DNA from: Aggregatibacter actinomycetemcomitans
GTDB taxonomy: Bacteria; Pseudomonadota; Gammaproteobacteria; Enterobacterales; Pasteurellaceae
Length of the DNA: 33,885 nucleotides
Assembly (NCBI GenBank): GCA_017160915.1
Contig: JACAWG010000059.1
Location: forward strand, 1 to 33,885
Reading direction: 5' to 3'
The notes beneath the pieces are model-generated. The model was not told where the DNA came from. It made no database searches and was given only the letters and a program-made list of their open reading frames with translations. The position numbers and the translations under genes were made by a program. Shown one piece after another: positions 1-7,984 of the stretch. Numbering within the stretch: the first letter of the stretch is position 1; every line of letters begins with the position of its first letter.

Positions 1-7
1 TGCTTAA

Positions 8-48
8 AAAGGGCAAAATTACCAACTATTTTGTCTACTATGCCCTTT
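8..48 (+). terminator. Hairpin at left edge, possible terminator of an off-window gene
   Basis: AAAGGGCA at 8-15 is the perfect complement of TGCCCTTT at 41-48, leaving a 25-nt loop, and is followed by a short, weak T run. It probably ends a plus-strand gene lying left of the window. The long loop and weak T run keep confidence low. Confidence 0.35.
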
Positions 49-70
49 ATTTGTAACTGCACTTTAAATG

Positions 71-97
71 AAAAAAGCACCTTGAAGGTGCTTTTTT
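71..97. terminator. Bidirectional rho-independent terminator 3' of azoR
   Basis: A 12-bp stem (71-82 with 86-97) with a 3-nt loop has an A run on the left arm and a T run on the right arm, so it can terminate transcription from either side. It lies directly 3' of the minus-strand azoR stop codon. Confidence 0.85.
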
Positions 98-110
98 GTT
101 TTTTATGAGA

Positions 111-713
<603 letters not shown>

Positions 714-893
714 CTAAATAGTTAAGTGAAAAGTGCGGTCATTTTAGCGAATGTTTTTTAAAAATAAAGGCAATCTTTTGAAAAGCAGTATCAACGATGG
801 GTTAATAATCCGCTTTATTTTGGCGATAAAGTAGCTTTCAGGAAAGGCTTCTCCTATAATTTGGGCTTTTATTAATAACATGAAGGAAAAATT

Positions 894-1952
894 ATGTGGT
901 CGGAAATTTTTGTCGGTTACGGCGTATTTATTTTGGAGGTGATCACCTTATTACTCGTGATCGCCGCCGTGGTCGCGATGATTATTGCGATGAAACAGAA
1001 AAAAGCGCATTTGCACGGTGAATTGATAATTACCGATTTATCCAAAGAATTTGAGGAAAATGGTAAAAAATTAAGCGATTTTCACCTTACCGAAGACGAA
1101 TTAAAAGCAGCGGAAAAAGCCGAGAAAAAAACGGAAAAAGCGAAAGCAAAAGCGTTAAAAGCACAACGTAAAAAAGGCGAAAATCCGGAAGAAGCACGCA
1201 AGCCGATTCTTTATGTTTTACATTTTAAAGGGGATATTTCCGCCTCGGAAACCGCCGCCTTAAGAGAGGAAATCAGCGCCATTATTCAGGTTGCCAAGCC
1301 GGATGATGAAGTATTGGTATGCTTGGAAAGCCCCGGTGGTGTGGTGCATGGTTACGGATTAGCCGCATCCCAATTAATGCGTTTGAAACAACACAACATT
1401 AAATTGACCGTTGCCGTGGATAAAGTAGCAGCAAGCGGTGGCTATATGATGGCTTGCGTCGCCGATAAAATTGTTTCCGCCCCCTTCGCCATTATCGGTT
1501 CCATCGGGGTGGTGGCGCAGATTCCGAATGTTCATCGCTTATTGAAAAAACATGATGTGGATGTGGACGTAATGACGGCGGGCGAATATAAACGCACCAT
1601 GACGATTCTGGGTGAAAATACCGAAAAAGGAAAACAAAAATTCCAACAGGAATTAGAGGAAACCCATCAATTATTTAAACAATTTGTCGCGCAAAATCGA
1701 CCGCACTTGGATGTGGATAAAGTGGCAACAGGGGAGCATTGGTTCGGTCAGCAGGCATTAAATTTAAATTTGGTGGATGAGATTATGACCAGCGACGATT
1801 TATTATTACAGGCGATGAAAGAAAAATCGCTTATCGGCGTAAAATATGCGGTGAAGAAATCGTTATTGCAAAAAGTCGGTAAACAGGCGGAAGAAAGTGC
1901 CGATAATATTGCGTTACGTTGGCTCAAGAAAAATGAAAGAACATGGATGTAA
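894..1952 (+). CDS. sohB: Inner-membrane serine protease SohB (S49 family)
   Basis: The 352-aa protein has one N-terminal membrane segment (about residues 8-33), a very Lys/Ala/Glu-rich linker (about 65-100) and an S49 (SppA-like) protease domain. The catalytic dyad is readable as Ser181 in AASGGY and Lys233 in GEYKRT, matching the Ser/Lys spacing of E. coli SohB (349 aa). The protease domain should face the periplasm. In E. coli, extra SohB suppresses loss of DegP, which suggests a role in envelope protein quality control. The gene stands alone, followed by a weak hairpin at 2005-2022. The start has an AAGGA ribosome-binding site just upstream. Confidence 0.95.
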   Translation: MWSEIFVGYGVFILEVITLLLVIAAVVAMIIAMKQKKAHLHGELIITDLSKEFEENGKKLSDFHLTEDELKAAEKAEKKTEKAKAKALKAQRKKGENPEEARKPILYVLHFKGDISASETAALREEISAIIQVAKPDDEVLVCLESPGGVVHGYGLAASQLMRLKQHNIKLTVAVDKVAASGGYMMACVADKIVSAPFAIIGSIGVVAQIPNVHRLLKKHDVDVDVMTAGEYKRTMTILGENTEKGKQKFQQELEETHQLFKQFVAQNRPHLDVDKVATGEHWFGQQALNLNLVDEIMTSDDLLLQAMKEKSLIGVKYAVKKSLLQKVGKQAEESADNIALRWLKKNERTWM

Positions 1953-2004
1953 AGTTTATTTTTGTACACTTTATTTACACAAATTGACTAAAAAATAGAA
2001 AACT

Positions 2005-2026
2005 CGGATTTACTTTAATCCGTTTT
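2005..2026 (+). terminator. Weak hairpin terminator after sohB
   Basis: CGGATT at 2005-2010 pairs with AATCCG at 2017-2022 across a 6-nt loop and is followed by four T residues. The stem is short, so read-through into the downstream lipoprotein gene is possible. Confidence 0.45.
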
Positions 2027-2180
2027 GCAATTACCATACGGAGCTGAAATTGAAGTTGCTTTATTGCTTTTTAGGCCTTCTTTTTATGTAGATAAGAAAG
2101 ATGCTGTTAACATAGCACTTTTTATTATATCTATGGTTCACTTGGATTATTTAACTCACCTAAAAAATAAGGTAAAACAG

Positions 2181-3005
2181 ATGAAATTATCACATTTTTT
2201 ATTATCTGCAATCGCCGCAACAACCCTCGTTGCTTGTGGTAACTTAAGTAAAGTATCTAAAGAAGGTACTCCTGCCGAAGGCTCCGAATTGGTGTGGCCT
2301 CAAATTGAAAAATCTACATTTAATCATAGCGGTAGCCAATTCGGTTCTTGGCCGAACTGGGATAATGTTCGTATGATTGAAAAAGGCATGAATAAAGATC
2401 AGCTTTATAACTTGATTGGTCGCCCGCACTTCGGTGAAGGTTTATTTGGTGTTCGCGAATGGGATTATGTGTTTAACTACCGTGAAAACGGCGAGCACAA
2501 AGTATGCCAATACAAAATCTTATTCGATTCCGACATGAACGCGCAAAACTTCTATTGGTATCCGAACGGCTGTAACGGTAACTCTTCTTACTCTTTAACC
2601 GCCGATTTCTTATTTGATTTCGACAAAGATACGTTAACGGCGAAAGGTCGAGAAGTGGTTGATAAAGTGGCGGCGCAATTAAAAGAATCCAAAGCGCAGG
2701 AAGTGAAAGTTGCCGGTTATACCGACCGTTTAGGTTCCGAAGCGTATAATATGGATCTTTCCCAACGTCGTGCAGATCGTGTTAAAAACCGTTTAATTGA
2801 ACAAGGTGTTGATGTTCAAATTAATGCTGTCGGTTACGGTGAAGCTCACCAAGTTAAAGCCTGTAACAATGTTAAAGCCAGCCAATTAATCAGCTGCTTA
2901 CGTCCAAACCGTCGTGTTGAAATTTCGTCTTCCGGTACTACACCAAAAGATGAAAGCAAACAAGTCGGCGGCGAAATGGGACCGACACCGTTATATCAAA
3001 AATAA
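2181..3005 (+). CDS. OmpA-family outer-membrane lipoprotein with BamE-like N-terminal domain
   Basis: I place the start at 2181, not at the in-frame ATG at 2025. From 2181 the 274-aa product begins with a textbook lipoprotein signal (MKLSHFLLSAIAATTLVAC, lipid-modified Cys19) preceded by an AAGG ribosome-binding site. Gly follows Cys, with no Asp at +2, so outer-membrane sorting is expected. Residues about 55-125 look like the SmpA/OmlA (BamE-like) fold: MIEKGMNKDQLYNLIGRPHF, then a YKILFDSDMNAQNFYWYP strand. The C-terminal half is an OmpA/Pal peptidoglycan-binding domain with FDFDKDTLTAKG, GYTDRLGSEAYN and LSQRRADRVKN. It probably tethers the outer membrane to peptidoglycan. A strong terminator follows. 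I do not assign a gene symbol. Confidence 0.9.
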   Translation: MKLSHFLLSAIAATTLVACGNLSKVSKEGTPAEGSELVWPQIEKSTFNHSGSQFGSWPNWDNVRMIEKGMNKDQLYNLIGRPHFGEGLFGVREWDYVFNYRENGEHKVCQYKILFDSDMNAQNFYWYPNGCNGNSSYSLTADFLFDFDKDTLTAKGREVVDKVAAQLKESKAQEVKVAGYTDRLGSEAYNMDLSQRRADRVKNRLIEQGVDVQINAVGYGEAHQVKACNNVKASQLISCLRPNRRVEISSSGTTPKDESKQVGGEMGPTPLYQK

Positions 3006-3023
3006 TGGTCGAATCATCGATAT

Positions 3024-3055
3024 AAAGAAAGGGCATTGTGCCCTTTCTTTTTTTG
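3024..3055. terminator. Strong rho-independent terminator after the OmpA-like lipoprotein gene
   Basis: A 12-bp perfect stem (3024-3035 with 3039-3050) with a 3-nt loop is followed by a run of T residues to 3055. The A-rich left arm lets it also serve the convergent yniA. Confidence 0.9.
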
Positions 3056-3063
3056 TGTGGAGA

Positions 3064-3939
3064 TTAGAGATTTTCGTAGCGTTGCAACACGTCATGCACC
3101 CGTTTATTGGCAAGCGCCACATAATTGCCGTGGAAGCGGCAGCTGAAGTTAAGCAAATGATAAAGCTGATACACGATTTTTCGATCCTGATAGCCTTCTT
3201 CCGGCGGGAAAGTGCGGTCATAATTTTCATAGAATTCACGCGGGAACGGCTCAAATAATTCGGTAAACGCCAAATCGCATTCCCGATCCCCCCAATAACA
3301 CGCCGGATCATAGGTGACGGTATGCCCCTCAATATTGGCGCAATTTTCGATCCATAAATTACCATGCAATAAAGACGGTTGCGGCTGATGTTTTGCCAGT
3401 AGCGCCGCCACGGCTTTGATGATGGTTTCTGTATCACCGAAATGCAGTTGTTTTTCCGCACAAAGCTGTAATTGCCAGCCAATCCGCTGTTCACTGAAAA
3501 ACTTCGCCCAATGATTGCTCCATTCGTTCGGTTGATATTGCGGACCAAGCCAAGTATCAAAAGACAAACCGTAGTTTTCCGAGCCTTGATATTGGTGCAA
3601 ACGGGCGAGCTGCTCACCGAATTCCGCCATATTTTGCGGCGTATTCGGTTGCATATTTAACCCTTCCAATAACAAAAAACTGTGATTTTGCGAACAACCC
3701 ACGCCATACACCTCGGGCACGCGTACGGTGTTGGTTTTGCCTAAAAGGATCAATTGATCCGCTTCGGCGCGGAACATGGAACGGTAGGACTTTTCGTTCA
3801 ATTTCACGAAGACGGGTTGAATGCCGTCATCAATGAGCCAAGATTCATGCATTTCGCCCGTATGAATTTTGGTTTTATTTTTGATGGAATAATACGCCCC
3901 GAATTGATCAGCTAAAACTTGAGAAATCGACTTCCACAT
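3064..3939 (-). CDS. yniA: Fructosamine kinase family protein (YniA-like)
   Basis: The 291-aa protein has the aminoglycoside/fructosamine-3-kinase fold. It carries an HTGEMHESW segment near residues 26-34, VFVKLNEK with the ATP-binding Lys near 46, FLLLEGL as the hinge near 88-94, LLHGNLWIEN at 190-199, and DPACYWGDRECD at 211-222. The family phosphorylates ketosamines or other glycation products; the bacterial substrate is usually unproven. The catalytic-loop Asp expected in the HGDLW motif is Asn194 here (codon AAT), whereas the metal-binding Asp211 is kept. That may mean altered or lost kinase activity. The gene is convergent with the lipoprotein gene, and a USS copy lies inside it at 3210-3218. 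Confidence 0.88.
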   Translation of the reverse strand: MWKSISQVLADQFGAYYSIKNKTKIHTGEMHESWLIDDGIQPVFVKLNEKSYRSMFRAEADQLILLGKTNTVRVPEVYGVGCSQNHSFLLLEGLNMQPNTPQNMAEFGEQLARLHQYQGSENYGLSFDTWLGPQYQPNEWSNHWAKFFSEQRIGWQLQLCAEKQLHFGDTETIIKAVAALLAKHQPQPSLLHGNLWIENCANIEGHTVTYDPACYWGDRECDLAFTELFEPFPREFYENYDRTFPPEEGYQDRKIVYQLYHLLNFSCRFHGNYVALANKRVHDVLQRYENL

Positions 3940-4025
3940 ACCATGTTCCTTCTTTTCAGTTAATCATGCTTGTAGTGTAAAAGATTGAGAAAAAATTACT
4001 GTGACTCAAGTCAAAATTTAGACAT

Positions 4026-4054
4026 TTGGTTGTCATTGTAAAATATGCTAAAAT
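4026..4054 (+). promoter_or_regulatory. Candidate thrS promoter
   Basis: TTGGTT (4026-4031), a 17-bp spacer and TAAAAT (4049-4054) form a plausible sigma-70 promoter about 125 bp before thrS. Transcription would start near 4061, just at the USS hairpin of the leader. Confidence 0.5.
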
Positions 4055-4060
4055 TGCGCG

Positions 4061-4112
4061 CCGCACTTGGTTTGTCCGCTTGTAAGGATGATAAAAGTGC
4101 GGTGGTTTTTTT
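4061..4112 (+). promoter_or_regulatory. Inverted-USS hairpin with T run in the thrS leader (attenuator-like)
   Basis: CCGCACTT (4061-4068) pairs with AAGTGCGG (4095-4102) over a 26-nt loop and is followed by a T7 run at 4106-4112. This resembles the USS-pair terminators elsewhere in the window but sits inside the thrS leader. It could be a leaky terminator or attenuator, or the end of an upstream short transcript. Confidence 0.45.
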
Positions 4113-4139
4113 AAGTGTTTTTTAAATGAAATGAAACAA

Positions 4140-4160
4140 GTCACCTTGCGTATGGGTGAC
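4140..4160 (+). promoter_or_regulatory. thrS translational operator: tRNA-Thr anticodon-arm mimic
   Basis: GTCACC (4140-4145) pairs with GGTGAC (4155-4160). Closing the T4146-G4154 wobble leaves a 7-nt loop TGCGTAT in which CGT (4149-4151) occupies the anticodon positions 34-36. CGU is a threonine anticodon. The loop CGT lies at -31 to -29 from the thrS start, almost the same place as the CGU of operator domain 2 in the E. coli thrS mRNA. In E. coli, threonyl-tRNA synthetase binds this arm and blocks ribosome loading; the same autoregulation is inferred here. Confidence 0.8.
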
Positions 4161-4179
4161 CACTGTATAAGGATTTATT

Positions 4180-6111
4180 ATGCCGATTATTACTTTACCT
4201 GACGGCTCACAACGTCAATTTGATAAACCCGTTACCGTATTAGAAGTTGCTCAAGATATTGGCGCGGGGCTTGCAAAAGCGACCATCGCCGGTCGCGTCA
4301 ACGGCGAACGCAAAGATGCCTGCGACCTGATTACCGAAGACAGCCGTGTTGAAATTATTACCGCCAAAGATGAAGACGGTTTGGAAATTATCCGTCACTC
4401 CACCGCACACTTGCTCGGTCATGCCATTAAACAATTATTCCCAAACGTCAAAATGGCGATAGGACCGACCATCGACAACGGTTTCTATTATGACGTGGAT
4501 TTAGACCGCTCTTTAACCCAAGAAGATTTGGATGCCCTTGAAAAACGGATGTTGGAATTGGCGAAAACCAATTATGACGTCATCAAAACGCCGGTGAGCT
4601 GGCAAGAAGCAAGAGATACCTTTGAGAAACGCGGCGAGCCATACAAAATGGCGATTTTAGATGAAAATATCGAACGCACCGCAACGCCTGCGCTTTATCA
4701 TCACCAAGAATATATCGATATGTGCCGCGGCCCTCATGTGCCGAATATGCGTTTCTGCCATCATTTCAAATTACAGAAAATTGCCGGCGCGTACTGGCGC
4801 GGTGACAGCAAAAACAAAATGCTGCAACGGATTTACGGCACTGCGTGGGCGGATAAAAAACAACTTGAAGCCTATTTGCAACGCTTAGAAGAAGCGGCAA
4901 AACGGGATCACCGTAAAATCGGTAAAGCATTGGATTTATATCACATGCAGGAAGAAGCGCCGGGCATGGTGTTCTGGCACAATGACGGCTGGACAATTTT
5001 CCGTGAACTGGAAACTTTCGTGCGCACCAAATTGAAACAATACGATTATCAGGAAGTGAAAGGTCCGTTCATGATGGATCGCGTATTGTGGGAAAAAACC
5101 GGTCACTGGCAAAACTACGGTGATTTGATGTTCACCACCTCCTCCGAAAACCGCGAATATGCCATCAAACCGATGAACTGCCCGGGACACGTTCAGATCT
5201 TCAATCAAGGTTTAAAATCTTATCGTGATTTACCGTTGCGTATGGCGGAATTCGGTTCCTGCCACCGTAACGAACCGTCCGGTTCATTGCATGGGTTAAT
5301 GCGCGTACGTGGCTTTACGCAAGACGACGCACACATTTTCTGTATGCCGGATCAAGTGGAAAGCGAAGTGACTTCCTGCATCAAAATGGTGTACGACATT
5401 TACAGCACTTTCGGTTTCGAAAATATCAAAGTGAAACTTTCCACCCGTCCGGAAAAACGCATCGGCTCCGATGAGATGTGGGATAAAGCGGAAGCGGACT
5501 TAGCAAAAGCGTTGGAACATAACGGCTTGTCTTATGAAATTCAGGAAGGCGAGGGCGCATTCTACGGTCCGAAACTGGAATTTGCCTTAACCGACAGCTT
5601 AGATCGCGAATGGCAGTGTGGCACGATTCAGTTAGACTTCTTCCTGCCGGAACGTTTAAATGCGTCCTATGTGGGCGAAGATAACGAACGTAAAATCCCG
5701 GTTATGATTCATCGCGCGATTTTGGGCTCTATTGAACGCTTCATCGGTATCATCACCGAAGAATACGCCGGTTTCTTCCCAGCATGGTTAGCTCCAACTC
5801 AAGCCGTTGTGATGAACATTACCGACTCTCAATCGGAATATGTGCAACAAGTCGCGAAACAACTTTCCGATGCCGGTTTACGCGTAAAAACCGACTTGCG
5901 TAACGAAAAAGTCGGCTTCAAAATCCGCGAACACACCTTGCGTCGCGTACCTTATATGCTGGTTTGCGGCGACAAAGAAATTGAAGCCGGCAAAGTGGCA
6001 GTACGCACCCGTAAAGGTCAAGACCTCGGCACCTTCACCGTGGAAGAATTTTTAGACATTCTGAAAAAACAAGTGAGAAATCGCGAGTTGAAATTATTGG
6101 GTGAAGCGTAA
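4180..6111 (+). CDS. thrS: Threonine--tRNA ligase
   Basis: The 643-aa product (E. coli 642) charges tRNA-Thr with threonine. The layout is an N-terminal TGS domain (about 1-62), an editing domain beginning at [10 protein letters not shown] with His73 and His77 that removes mischarged serine, a class II catalytic core with motif 2 in [19 protein letters not shown], zinc-site Cys in MNCPGH, motif 3 in [13 protein letters not shown], and a C-terminal anticodon-binding domain ending in [10 protein letters not shown]. The start is at 4180, after AAGGA. A tRNA-mimic operator sits directly upstream, so autoregulation is expected. The gene ends in an inverted-USS terminator and is not continuous with infC as it is in E. 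coli. Confidence 0.98.
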   Translation: MPIITLPDGSQRQFDKPVTVLEVAQDIGAGLAKATIAGRVNGERKDACDLITEDSRVEIITAKDEDGLEIIRHSTAHLLGHAIKQLFPNVKMAIGPTIDNGFYYDVDLDRSLTQEDLDALEKRMLELAKTNYDVIKTPVSWQEARDTFEKRGEPYKMAILDENIERTATPALYHHQEYIDMCRGPHVPNMRFCHHFKLQKIAGAYWRGDSKNKMLQRIYGTAWADKKQLEAYLQRLEEAAKRDHRKIGKALDLYHMQEEAPGMVFWHNDGWTIFRELETFVRTKLKQYDYQEVKGPFMMDRVLWEKTGHWQNYGDLMFTTSSENREYAIKPMNCPGHVQIFNQGLKSYRDLPLRMAEFGSCHRNEPSGSLHGLMRVRGFTQDDAHIFCMPDQVESEVTSCIKMVYDIYSTFGFENIKVKLSTRPEKRIGSDEMWDKAEADLAKALEHNGLSYEIQEGEGAFYGPKLEFALTDSLDREWQCGTIQLDFFLPERLNASYVGEDNERKIPVMIHRAILGSIERFIGIITEEYAGFFPAWLAPTQAVVMNITDSQSEYVQQVAKQLSDAGLRVKTDLRNEKVGFKIREHTLRRVPYMLVCGDKEIEAGKVAVRTRKGQDLGTFTVEEFLDILKKQVRNRELKLLGEA

Positions 6112-6133
6112 TTTTAATTCACATATCAAATGC

Positions 6134-6167
6134 AAAAGTGCGGTCAATTTTAACCGCACTTTTTTTG
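6134..6167. terminator. thrS terminator made of two inverted USS copies
   Basis: AAAAGTGCGGT (6134-6144) and ACCGCACTTTT (6153-6163) form an 11-bp stem with an 8-nt loop and a T run to 6167. The A-rich left arm makes it usable in both directions. A further single USS copy (6245-6253) overlaps the end of the convergent fpr. Confidence 0.9.
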
Positions 6168-6252
6168 TCTAATGAGGTTTAAATCGCTTACTTTACCCAA
6201 TGGGCGATGAGCATCATGTCGTTTAAAAAACACATCAAAAATCGACCGCACT

Positions 6253-7032
6253 TTAAAACGCGTTTTCCATCATAATCTCGCCGTTTTTATGTACGCGATG
6301 AAGGGCGTATCCTTTGGCTTTTAAATGGTCGTAACTTGCTTTTACCATATTCGGATTGCCGCAAATCAGAAAACGCGTATCGGTTTTGTTAAAACGGATA
6401 TTTAAGGCGTGTTCCAATTCGCCGCTTTCCAGTAATTGGGGAATGCGTTGATGTAATGTGCCGTTGACTTTTTCTCGGGTAATGACCGGTTGATAAATCA
6501 GTTTATCGGCATATTGACCGATAAGGGAATGATCTTTTAAATCAGCCAAATATTGCTCAAAAACTAAATCGTCGGCATAAGACACGGAATGCACCAGCAC
6601 GATTTTGTCCGCTTTTTGCCAGAATTCTTCGCTTTGCAGCATGGATAAAAAAGGCGCAATGCCTGAACCGGTGGCAAGCAAAATTAATGCTTTGCCCTGC
6701 GGAATTCGGTTGACGGTAAAAAAGCCGACGGGTTTTTTCTCAAGCAGTAACGTATCGCCTGCCTGCATTTGTTTAAAGTGGGCGGACATGACGCCATCTT
6801 CAATTAAAATGGCGTAAAAATCCAAATATTCCGCCGTTTCGGAAGATATCATGGAATAAGCGCGGGAAACGTAATTGTCACCATTCATAAAACCTAATTT
6901 GGCAAATTGACCGGCAATAAAATCAAAATCGGCAGGTCGGGTGATGCTGAAAGAGAGGAGTTTCGGCGTATGTTTTTTTACCCAACGGACTTTTTGTTCT
7001 GTGAAAGCATATTCTTTTACGGATTTGTTCAT
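6253..7032 (-). CDS. fpr: Ferredoxin/flavodoxin--NADP+ reductase
   Basis: The 259-aa protein is a bacterial plant-type ferredoxin reductase. It has an N-terminal FAD-binding barrel with the RAYS motif at residues 57-60 and an NADP-binding domain with ATGSGIAPF at 120-128 and the CGNPNMV segment near 223-229. It moves electrons between NADPH and flavodoxin or ferredoxin, which supports radical enzymes and oxidative-stress responses. The C-terminus reads EIMMENAF; the last residue region contributes to FAD stacking in this family. It lies in reverse orientation between thrS and infC and is divergent from infC. The start at 7032 follows an AGGAG ribosome-binding site. Confidence 0.94.
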   Translation of the reverse strand: MNKSVKEYAFTEQKVRWVKKHTPKLLSFSITRPADFDFIAGQFAKLGFMNGDNYVSRAYSMISSETAEYLDFYAILIEDGVMSAHFKQMQAGDTLLLEKKPVGFFTVNRIPQGKALILLATGSGIAPFLSMLQSEEFWQKADKIVLVHSVSYADDLVFEQYLADLKDHSLIGQYADKLIYQPVITREKVNGTLHQRIPQLLESGELEHALNIRFNKTDTRFLICGNPNMVKASYDHLKAKGYALHRVHKNGEIMMENAF

Positions 7033-7209
7033 AAATAGCTCCTGATTTTCCTAAAATAACAAAAATAAAAAGTAAAAAACGGGTTAAACCGCCAATCGTT
7101 AGCGTGGTGATATTTTATACTACTTAGCATTGGATTGCCGATTTTCTTTCTATAAATATTTTATTGCTATAAAAGGTTTTAAAATCAATTTTTATGCGCG
7201 GTTTCGCTA

Positions 7210-7238
7210 TTGCTTAACGGTGCAAAATTCTGTAAAAT
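7210..7238 (+). promoter_or_regulatory. infC operon promoter
   Basis: TTGCTT (7210-7215), an exact 17-bp spacer and TAAAAT (7233-7238) give a good sigma-70 promoter. It leaves an infC leader of about 100 nt. The rest of the 7033-7344 gene-free stretch holds the divergent fpr start signals and, in the leader, a short possible upstream frame at 7275-7304. Confidence 0.7.
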
Positions 7239-7274
7239 GCACCCCGTTTTTTGCTCGTTATCGGAGCGTCAAAA

Positions 7275-7304
7275 ATGAATCTAACTTCTGTTCTTAATAG
7301 ATAA
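7275..7304 (+). other. Possible 9-codon leader ORF upstream of infC
   Basis: ATG at 7275 has a GGAG at 7263-7266, eight bases upstream, and reads MNLTSVLNR before a TAA at 7302-7304. It lies in the predicted infC leader. It could be translated, but with nine codons it may be chance; no attenuator-type codon run is visible. Confidence 0.25.
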
Positions 7305-7344
7305 AACAGCAGTTTTGTGACTTAATTAATAGAGGAATGTCATT

Positions 7345-7887
7345 ATTAAAACCGTAAAAAAAGCACCCGCAGTAAATCGCCCTAATCGTATTAACGACGA
7401 AATTAGAGTGAAAGAAGTCCGCTTGATTGACCAGGACGGCGAACAAGTTGGGATTGTTCCGATTCAACAGGCATTAGAGATGGCGGAAAACGCCGCTTTA
7501 GATCTTGTGGAAATCAGTCCGAATGCGGAACCTCCGGTATGTCGCATTATGAACTACGGTAAATTCCTTTACGAGAAAAGCAAAACTGCCAAAGAGCAGA
7601 AGAAAAAGCAGAAAGTTGTGCAGGTGAAGGAAATTAAATTCCGTCCCGGCACAGACGAAGGCGACTATCAGGTAAAACTACGCAGCCTGATTCGCTTTTT
7701 GGAAGATGGGGATAAAGCCAAAGTCACCGTTCGTTTCCGCGGACGTGAAATGGCTCACCAAGATATCGGTTTGGACGTGTTAGAGCGTGTTAAAAATGAC
7801 TTAGCCGAAATTGCCGTGGTGGAATCTGCACCGGGTAAATTGGAAGGTCGCCAAGCCGTTATGGTGCTTGCCCCGAAAAAGAAATAA
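7345..7887 (+). CDS. infC: Translation initiation factor IF-3, ATT start codon
   Basis: IF3 binds the 30S subunit, prevents premature 50S joining and discriminates against non-standard start codons. No ATG opens this frame. The recognisable IF3 N-terminus ([18 protein letters not shown]) reads up to an ATT at 7345, eight bases after the AGAGGA ribosome-binding site at 7331-7336, giving 180 aa, the same length as E. coli IF3. An ATT immediately before, at 7342, is a less well spaced alternative. The rare ATT start is the known device by which IF3 represses its own mRNA. The N-terminal domain is followed by the Lys-rich linker [16 protein letters not shown] and the C-terminal domain ending VMVLAPKKK. 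It is first in the infC-rpmI-rplT group. Confidence 0.95.
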   Translation: MKTVKKAPAVNRPNRINDEIRVKEVRLIDQDGEQVGIVPIQQALEMAENAALDLVEISPNAEPPVCRIMNYGKFLYEKSKTAKEQKKKQKVVQVKEIKFRPGTDEGDYQVKLRSLIRFLEDGDKAKVTVRFRGREMAHQDIGLDVLERVKNDLAEIAVVESAPGKLEGRQAVMVLAPKKK

Positions 7888-7906
7888 TCAGTGCATTTCA
7901 AGTAAC

Positions 7907-7950
7907 AAAAGTGCGGTGGAAATTCCAAGTGTTTTTTCAACCGCACTTTT
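7907..7950 (+). terminator. Inverted-USS hairpin between infC and rpmI
   Basis: AAAAGTGCGGT (7907-7917) pairs with ACCGCACTTTT (7940-7950) over a 22-nt loop. The T run is short, within the right arm itself. In a cotranscribed infC-rpmI-rplT message this would act as a partial terminator or as an mRNA processing or stability element. Confidence 0.55.
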
Positions 7951-7984
7951 ATTCGCCTGATTATTTGTGATAGAGCCTTTTAGA

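Noticed and set aside
2025-2180. N-terminal extension of the OmpA-like lipoprotein from an ATG at 2025.
   Set aside because: It would bury the clear lipoprotein signal peptide that begins at 2181 with its own ribosome-binding site.
2991-3617. A 208-codon minus-strand open frame overlapping yniA.
   Set aside because: It is a frame shadow of yniA, with no family pattern; yniA has clear kinase motifs.
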